Shown here: piece by piece, positions 47,501 through 56,500 of the stretch
How positions within the stretch are numbered: the stretch's first letter is position 1
How the letters are laid out: each line of letters begins with the position of its first letter
Assembly: GCA_902702965.1 (NCBI GenBank)
Contig: CACRXP010000066.1
Location: forward strand, 581,494-645,493
Source of the DNA: Spirometra erinaceieuropaei
Taxonomy: Eukaryota > Platyhelminthes > Cestoda > Diphyllobothriidea > Diphyllobothriidae
Reading direction: 5' to 3'
Length of the DNA: 64,000 bases
The notes under the pieces: generated by a model
What the model saw: the letters and a program-made list of their open reading frames with translations, nothing else
The model's database searches: none
Told to the model about the DNA's origin: nothing
Program-made: the position numbers and the translations under genes

Positions 47501-50500
47501 GTGTCAAGTCAGACTGAAGAAGACCGGGGGCGGGATCATGGCTGGCGCGCAATGGGCCTGCGCCTGGGCGTGTTGCCACACCCCATGTATGGTACTTACT
47601 ATGGGTGCGCATCCAAATAAAGCGTTCCGGACCCCGATCTGGCCCCCGTGTTGATCCACTGCAACTCCCACTTGGCCCGTCATAGGGGGTGGACACACAC
47701 ACATGCACTGCAGTAGTTATCGGTCGCCACAGACCGTGTGCATGTCGAGAGAAAATGTGACCGCCATTTGGGTTTAGCGCGTCTTCAGTGTAGTCCGATT
47801 GTGGAACCCATGCACCACAGGCGTTAGTACCTTACTCAATAATGCACATGAAAGCATTGGTTCGCTTACAGCGTGGAAGGGAGGGTCCTGGAAGGAGACA
47901 AAGGAGTCCGACGGCATGGTTCCACAGGTGGCGGCGCGACAAGTCTGGCTGGAGGAAAAACTATTCTGCCTTCGGCTGCCGGCACGCTTCTCAAGGTCAA
48001 TAGTTTTAAGCTTTTGTTGAAGCCGAGAGATCAGGGAGGGAAATGAGCTAAAAGAAGAAAATACGGTATGGCTAGTCTGAGTAAGAAAACGTAGTCACGC
48101 TGGGCTCCTTTCCCCATTTGGATGACAGAAAAACAGGTACCAACGACAAACCTTTTAAAATCCGCAAACGACTTGAACACGGCTATACAGCCGAGCCGTT
48201 CTCGCCCTGAGACACATCTGAAACCCGGGCTGGGTGCCCCAAGATCGGAGAAACCGCCTACTGAGCCAGTCCTTTGACAGTGAGATCGAGACACCAGGGT
48301 AGCATCCGAGGACGGCGAGAACATCGTCGCGTTCTCTTGTCCTCCCGGCTGCTCCGAATTGGCCTGATACATGTTTGCGCAGTCACCCGCGAGGAACCAG
48401 TCCAGTTCGGAGGACTCTGAGTCTTCCGACCCCATAGACGCCTCCGAGGAAATTTTCGCAGTCGAGGTCTTAGCACTTTCACCCGGCGGGTGACGCAGGG
48501 TGCTGATATAATGTCGCCAAAAGTTGCTGCGAAAGGAATAATCACACGTAGAGAGATAAAGTGCTCACGTGTTGATGCGAATTCGGCTTAACTTCACCAA
48601 AGGGGTGTTTACTTACAGGTGCATGGAGGCTTGAGGCAGCAAGAATTTGAAGAAAATGCAGGACACACCAGCCGGGAGGTCGAAGTGCTGAACACCTGTC
48701 AACTCATACGTGATGTACGAACGGCGCACATAAACCTGAAAATGGAAGCATACTCAAGGAGACTGGAGGAGGGAGAAGAAGAAGAAGAAGAAGAAGAAGG
48801 AGGAGGAGGAGGAGGAGGAGGAGGAGGAGGAGGAGGAAGAGAAAGGAAGAAAAAGGCAACTCTGCTGTTCGCAGATTGAAGCATACCTCAAGCGCAGCGC
48901 TTACGACAAGCGGATTGGGATGGTAGAGGAAATCGAGAAGCACATCGTACACGGAGGTCTCACAGGTAATCAGTCTTTGCAGGTTTTCCATGGGGAAATG
49001 TTCGTTGTAATTGTTGATCGCCGAGAGGATAATTGATTCCACCTAAAAAGCCGACGCATAAGATGCTCACATCATTGAGGAGCAAGCTAACGAGTTAAGA
49101 GACTGGCGGAGAAAAGTCACAGGAGTATTGCTTGCCTGATTTCTTCTGAGCTCATATGGTGGCGATTGTGCGGAAATGAGGTACTTTCGAGCGGCCAATG
49201 CGACCTTCGAGTTTGCTGCCATACCAAGTTGAGTTAAAGCCGTCAGACTGTCAAGGAGGTCGCGCGTGGGCGTAATATCACGCTGTCTGGTGAAGCGCTC
49301 AATAAGGCCAACAATGAGGACATTTTTTGCAGCCAGCTGGTGATGCGAAAAGTGCACCGAAACTACATCCGTCACGGAGGTGGGGTCGGCAAGGCGTTGC
49401 ACGGAGTCCGGCAGTGTCCAGGAAATTGGAGGTAGCATGTCGGCGGCCTTGCGGCTTGTCGAGGCGCCTTCAAAGCTGCCACTACCACTAGCGGTGGCAG
49501 CCTTGTGTCGAGTCAAGAGAAGATTTACGCACCGGTCAAACTGACCTAGAAATTGAGAGGATGTGGTTAGGGGAGGAATATCAACAAAGACAGGGGAGAC
49601 TGGGATGGCTACTTCTGGCTCATTAACCGTCCTCAGCCAACCATACCTGATTAACAAATGCGCAGATCAAACCAAGTAAACAAAAGAACACCAGTGGCCT
49701 GTACCGTGCTGATAATGTTGTTCAACCGCCAGGTAGGCTAAGAGGAGGTTGGTAATCGTGCGGGCAGCGTGCCCCCTGAGACCCCCACGATATCGATCTG
49801 CCAGATCGATAAGTCGCTTTATGGTCTGTTGGAAGGCGGCGATACTTGCCTCAGTGACGTTTGGTTCGCTGGTACTTTCTAGACGCCGAGAGGCGATGTG
49901 GCCCTCAACGAGACGAACTATCTTGTCAGCGGGGAAGTTGGAGAGCATCGAGGTGACCTCATCAGCATACGAGGCTGTGAGGGCGCAGAGCGACTGTTCG
50001 ACGGCTACAGGAAGTCGGCCTGAGAGTTGTGCAACCGCCTCCTATATATTCGTGGGGCAAGGGGGTAGAAAAAAACGTAAATTCAACTATTGAAAAGGAG
50101 GGAGAAGCCGCTACCCTCCTTTACAAAGACAACACCATAACCAACAAAAATCTTCATTGTGTTGTTTAAATAAATAAGAGCCCAACGGAGGCTAGTAGGA
50201 TTAGCAAAGCCTCTGAGGGACGTAGAGAGGGGCAGTTTACTAAAAAAATAAATCTGAAAACCAGAACAGTGAAAGATGAACAACTTCGAAAGTGCTGGCA
50301 ACCATCTAGCCAGAAGTACGCATAGTTGAGAGACAATCTCTGACTAACAACTAGTCCCGCCTTGTTTAATCTCCGACGAAATTAATGCACGAACTTGGAG
50401 TAAATCCTTGGGAACAGACCTTTTCAGGCACTGTTCGAAATTTGATATGAATATTTGAGCTGAAATCCATCAGCTACTGTGGAATAAGCGCAGAATATTC

Positions 50501-53500
50501 ACAAACCGTCAAGAGGAGGCCAGTAGTATACAATTGTGTAATTATTTGCCTTATGGGCTTCTAGCCAGTACCTGTGTTATCGGTACGGTACATAACTATA
50601 CAATTGTAGACAACTAACCCACTGGTACCGTGAAACCTATGTATAAAATACTGGATGTCTGTCGGTATTAAAAAATCTCACAATTAGAAACTTTTTCAAA
50701 ACCGAAATATACCCTTCCTCCGAGTATAAAATCTGAAGAAGACGTCATTTTCTACCGAATGAGCAGGAGAATGAATATTTTTATGCATGTTTTTCATGAA
50801 ATATAATTGGACTTTTCGGGCATCGAAAATCAATAAAACTGCATGCCACCCAAGTAGTCATTTTTTACATAGTATAGTTTTTAAATGCAGCCGGAAAAAA
50901 GTTCCTTCGAAAGCCGGCATCCTGAGGTAATTGGATCATTAAAGAATTATTCTGCAGCCTATTTAATTAATCTTCTTGAAGCGAAAACGCATTTCGTGAT
51001 TTCGGTCGACATTTCATGAGTTAGCCCATCTACTGTATGCATAAAGTACTGGCCGCCTGTTGGAAGTCTGTTAATATTACGCGGTTATTCCGTTGTGGCT
51101 AATGGACTTCGACCTACACATCTAAAATTTCCGTCTGAGCCTGTAAGTTCTCAGTGAATTTCTGAGGAAATTAAAAAGCAACAATTCCTAGACTGCAGTA
51201 TCTACCAGAAAGCACACGGGAAATACTAGGGGACCCACTGAAGAGCCGAACTCCCCGCCAGCTCGTGCTTGAGCTTTTAGCTATTACCTGTGCCGTACAG
51301 CTAACCCACTGACCGACAGCATCTCTACGCCTACAAGTCCTAAAAGGATATACAGGACTCCTTGCCGAAGACTGCTAATGCTAACCTTCTTGGGGTTCCA
51401 ATGCACACTGGTGATTAGCGAGTAAAACTCGTCGGTAAGATGTGGTTTGGTAGCCCCACCTGATGGACACAATACTGTTGCGGTTGGGGTTAAGGGTTAG
51501 CGGTTAGGGTTAGGGGTTATGATTAGGGTTTATGGTTAGGGATTAGGGTTTGGGATTAGGGGTTATAGTTAGGGTTTAGCGCGACTGTTTCCCAACCACT
51601 TAAAGTGCAACCGCGCATTCCCAATAACTTTCCTTTTGCATACAACTACTTGACCTCGTCGCCTGCACGTTCCACGGGTCCACCTGTAAAAACCCCTATT
51701 ACCACCGGTCCCGTATTAAAGGTGACTGGGGTTCGTTTACTTCAGATGGGGCCACATAACCACATCCGACCAACTCGTCTCCACGGGACCTTGGAGTTCG
51801 GTAGTAGACGATAAGTTGATCGACAAATCAGCCGTCCAGACACAGGCTTCCCTCCCCTTTTCGCATGCAATCTAGCAAGGTCGCCATCCTAGTATCAATG
51901 CATTCAATGTAACTTGTCAGACTGAATGTCTTTTGGCCTCTGGCGTGAGTGGCATTGTAAGTGACATCTCTTCGGAAGTTTGAGTCGTCTTTGCCGGTGT
52001 GAAAGAAGCAGATTGAAGAAATGGAAGCTATGAAGAGGAGCTTCATTATGACCAGTTACTCGGCGTTCTGGGCTAAGTTCGATATCAAAAGGCTGCACAT
52101 ATCGCACTGCACAAAATGGGCGACACCGATGGGAATTAATCCTAAGCTCAGTTGGAAAGGGTAGAATGGATAATAGCTTAGGGCTGTCATGAACAAAACC
52201 AGACAAACGTCTTCAGCATACAGGCCATCAATCAGTCAAAAATATCAGCCACAATCCGAAAATTCATCCAGGTGTGGTCGTTATCATCATTGGGGTTAAA
52301 TGGATAAATGGAAAGACACCCGGTTCCCTCTAACCGACATGCTCTGACGCATCAACCCTCGGGTTCCTGTAATGCGAGGGCAAATGCTCAACACCGGTTG
52401 CGTTGTTAATCAAAAGGAGCCCAGCACAGTTGAGCCCAACGGGATGAGTATGTCCCATAACACGATCAGTGAGCATCCCTCCACCATTGCTGACAGACCC
52501 AATCGCAGCCGACAGGACAACGACAGGACAGGGATATGTACCTCCACAGCATCAGAAACTAACGAATTCCCCCCTGTGCCACCCGCCCCACCCAACGTTT
52601 TATGTTACAAAGCATGCTACTCCCTATATTTTAGTAACATTACGTTTTACAATTTTCGCTTTATCCTGACCGCCACATATGCGCTTGCTTTGATATTACT
52701 TGGTCCATTCAGTACCGTACTGGATATTGTACAATTTTGACATAGAAGGCATTCACAGACAAATTCATACCAGTAACCAATGCTTGTTGTATGTAATTAC
52801 TTACCTAATTTTTTTCACACTTGCCTTACACATTGTTTTTTTATGACGTTATTGTAACCAAAAGGGAGTTCAAAGGCACTCGCCTACTTTTCCCTTAATA
52901 AATCTGATCTGATCTGATCTGAACGAGCCAGTGACTCCGCGGGTAGGGCGTTGCACTTGTGACCAACGCGTCACAAATTCTGGCCTCAGGTGCTACATAT
53001 ACCTGGGGTTGGGTATAGTTGGCAGATCACGGCTAACAAACCAGGAATGGCCATTACAGTCCCGCTTGTCTTCGTCGTAATGCTATTCTGCCGATAATAC
53101 TTGACCAGTTAGCGGCTGCCGGTGGAGCTCGATACTGAGCCCAAGGGCACAACGGAGCGAGTGTGTCCCCTAACGCGATCGGTGGGTGTCCTTCTACCAG
53201 ACACAAAACGTTGTTCTAGTCGAGTCCGAGAGGACTGCAAATGGCACACAGGGTAAATAAAAGAACCGATAGGTGCAGTAGAGCCAGAATGTCTTGTTAT
53301 CTCGGAGAGAGAGAGAGAGAGAGAGAGGGAGAGAAACCACGATAACTCACTTCAAGCTCCAACAAGGGCAACCTCGGACACCGAAGGCACTGAAAGAGTT
53401 CGTCCAGCTTCCTGTTTAGCCAAGGAGTGAAGAAGGGTTCAGGCAGGGCATAGCCGGCAAGAACCTCCTCCAGCTCGGAGAAACAACGGTGAAAGACGTG

Positions 53501-56500
53501 GTGCTGACCCGCCTCGTCCATCACATTGGGGGTGAACGTGGAGGATACGGCATCGGCGGTCGCTGGAAGTTGCATCTCAAGACTTTCGGTGGAGAGTGAA
53601 GCACTATCAGCGGCTTCTGTGGCAGGGGGCGGAGCAGTCGCGACACCGGCCTCTGTTGCCAGAGAAAACTCAACACTCGCGACACCGGAGCTCACCGACA
53701 GGGCGGGACCGCTGTCCTGCTGGTAGAGACCCGAGGGCGTCGAATGCACAGGATTGAGCTGCCCACTAAAAAAGACCATAAGAGTGTGAGAGACAAATCG
53801 GGAGGTGGTAAATCAAAGACCGTGGGAACTGGCCAAGCACAACGACGTACGTCTTAGGGGAAGGACGAATACTGCCTGCAATCATTTAGCGGCCAGACTC
53901 TTAGATGGAGAGATGCATTTGTTGCGTGAAGTTTAAAGTATCTAATTCAGAGTCTGGGATCTTCTCTGCACAACTTGCGCAACACGTGGGCTTTGCCGGG
54001 CCTAATGTCCACCGCGTCGATGCGAACTATGTGTGAGCTGTGCAGCCTCCTCGGACCGCCAGCGGTGTATAGAAGGCTTCACAGGTGCTAAAGCATACTT
54101 CCGCAGATCTTGGAGTCAAAACCGCCCCCCCCCCTCCGACACCCGCCATGCGCAAAGGTGTCATTAAAATCGAAAAGCAGTTGACTTTGGAGGAGAAATA
54201 GAATGTAATCTGTCGCATTCAATGTCGTAGCCGTTCCTGTAACTAGACAGGTCCTCCCAGAACTAAAGAGGAACTGTGTGTAAGCGAACGCAAGGAGCGC
54301 TAACTAGTTGCCGCAAATCGTCATCAGCATCATTGAGACGGAACGTTCCTGAAAATCCAAGGCCATCCGCACAGAGTGCAAGGCGAACCGTGAACAGGCC
54401 GAAGCCCGGAACTCTGAGGAAAGTGTTACCTGTCGGCGTAACGACCTCCCATAGGCGTACGCCCGGGCCAAGGGCTTCCACAGGTCGTAATACCGGTTGA
54501 TGATTAGTCTTAACGCCTCATAAACATCATGTACTTCATTTTTATCCTCTTGTCTCCGACGATGAAGTCCTGTAAAGTAACGAAAGCTCAGAAGAGTAAA
54601 CGTATGGTTTTGGAGCTCGAATAATTGTCAGTTCAGTTCAGTTCAGTTTATTTGAGGGAAATATAGGTGTTGAACCTTTGAACTCCCTATTTGTTACAAG
54701 AAGGCGAACTACATCAAAAATTGGAAAATGGAAACATCAAACAGCTATAGAGTTTCTTCTGATTGGCAGTTTTCGAAACCACACAGATTGACGAGTTGTT
54801 CCAAGAGTTAAAAAAAATTGACGTTACTAAATGTGCTGTACAGTGGTCTGTCTATGGATAGTTGATGCTAACTCAGTTTCTGAGGGAGACGAATTAAATG
54901 CGTTAATTACAGCAGCTCAGGCCGAATAACTGTCGGAGAGCATAAAAATATAGGATATCAAGGATTTCAAAACAAAGGTTTATGGTTTCAACGTCAAAAG
55001 TGTCTCAAGAACGGCATACTTGGGGTGGAGGCCGGTAAGACTACAGAGGATGAGCGGACAAGATGACGAACTTACGTAAACAAGGACAGGGCCGGACACT
55101 GCTGGGGATCATCCAATTGCAGGCGAGCGATCAGGGCTCCAGATTCGAGGATGGCTCCGGCGCAGCGCAGATGGAAGATGCAGCCCGATGCCGGAGAACG
55201 AAGCTCGAGGACCAGTTTCATTACCTCAACCAGGGCATAAACCTCGTTCTCGAAGACGTGACAGCCGTCTGACACAGTAAATTGAACCAGTTTGCCCGGC
55301 GAAGGTGATCTATCGGGGTGAATTGACATACATAGAAAGTACAGATAATGAGAGAGAGGAGGAGGAGGAGGGGGGGAGGGATGGGAAGCAAGAAACTGAC
55401 GGGCAGACTTCCTGAGGTAGCCGTGCGCACTCTTTCTAGAGGTTTGGATCTTATGCAAAACGATCTTGATATCGACTTAAGAGCCAGGTGGAACCACACC
55501 AATACCAGCCCTACATGATTATAAGGAAGTCCATATTGAGGCAACACCTTGATTCTGACCTCGACCATGCCGAGAGCATTTTCTTGCTTAGTAGCCCTCC
55601 AAGGAAGCGCTATCGGCCCTCAAATCGTAGCCAGAGTCCCTTGCAAAATCCATTCAAATCCAAACGCTGGGAAAACCAAGGTGTTGTTCTACGGCTTCAC
55701 ACTAACTGAACCTTTACCTGCAACAGTCCCTGATGCTGAGTTCAAGTGGGAATCCAAAACGTCAGGCCAATAAACTTTTTTGTCCCAGTGATCGCATCTT
55801 CCTTTTCTTCTTCTACTGAAATAACTGAACTTACCCTCGAAATTATCGAAAATTTTAACTGCTTCAGTTCTGAGCCATTGACCGGTCAATGTCACTAGGA
55901 GACAACCTGCCGCATTCAACTCGCACAGAACTTGACCTGTAGACTATAAAAGTACATGTGTTCTCGCCGCGGGGTTCAATTGACGACAGAGACTTGTGAA
56001 ATTCGGTCGCTTACGCGCTGCTGGCTCGAAGAAAACCGAGGTGATTGACAGCTGGCGGATAGTGCGGCGTCGGTTTGACGAACCAAGCCTCGAAAATGAA
56101 ACTCGCTCGCCGCTCGCGGAGGCAACCTGTTGGTGGTCTAGTTAAAGGCAACCCTCGAAGGGGTCTCAGCCACGGAGCCCGTCGACCACGAGGTCGTTTC
56201 TTCTGGGTTGACGTCGCAGCCGTGGTTGTTAACTGAAGTAGGTGGGTGTAGTGAAAATCTCGGCATGAAAGTAATTAGTGTTTGGGAGAGGAGCGTTTGG
56301 AGCCTAACCGGTGATCGTACGGCACGCGCCGCACTTGCTCCGGACGTCGAATTTGTACCTGTCATCTAAAGTACTAAAGTGATTAAATATACTAAAGGGA
56401 CCACAAATACTAGTATCACACGGTGGTCCGAATCTTCATTATGAAACGATGGGCAACATTGTTAACAGCACTCACATCGATGTACACCCATCAGCCTTCT

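Larger units (their letters stand above)
44564..48140. other. Large ACC intron with a hammerhead-type repeat
   Basis: Holds the repeat at 45700-45830 (-). The other open frames (45145-45582 +, 45832-46197 -) match nothing I recognise. A small missing ACC exon probably lies here. Confidence 0.4.
50042..53350. other. Large ACC intron with repeats
   Basis: Holds a dispersed repeat (50690-51020), a telomere-like tract (51480-51585), a LINE tail (52860-52921) and a SINE (52920-53200). No coding sequence is recognised. Confidence 0.5.

Noticed and set aside
48699..48884. Frames with poly-Pro, poly-Leu, poly-Ser or poly-Gly runs
   Set aside because: They are translations of the GAA/GGA microsatellite in a short ACC intron.
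49546..49657. In-frame extension of an ACC exon upstream to about 49657
   Set aside because: The sequence is a SINE body fragment. Using the acceptor at 49546 restores '[10 protein letters not shown]', which matches the family and fits the upstream phase.
54263..54481. 72-codon minus-strand frame with '[14 protein letters not shown]' as a possible ACC exon
   Set aside because: The flanking ACC exons 55076 and 53765 already join in phase and cover the conserved protein, and nothing in ACC matches this peptide.
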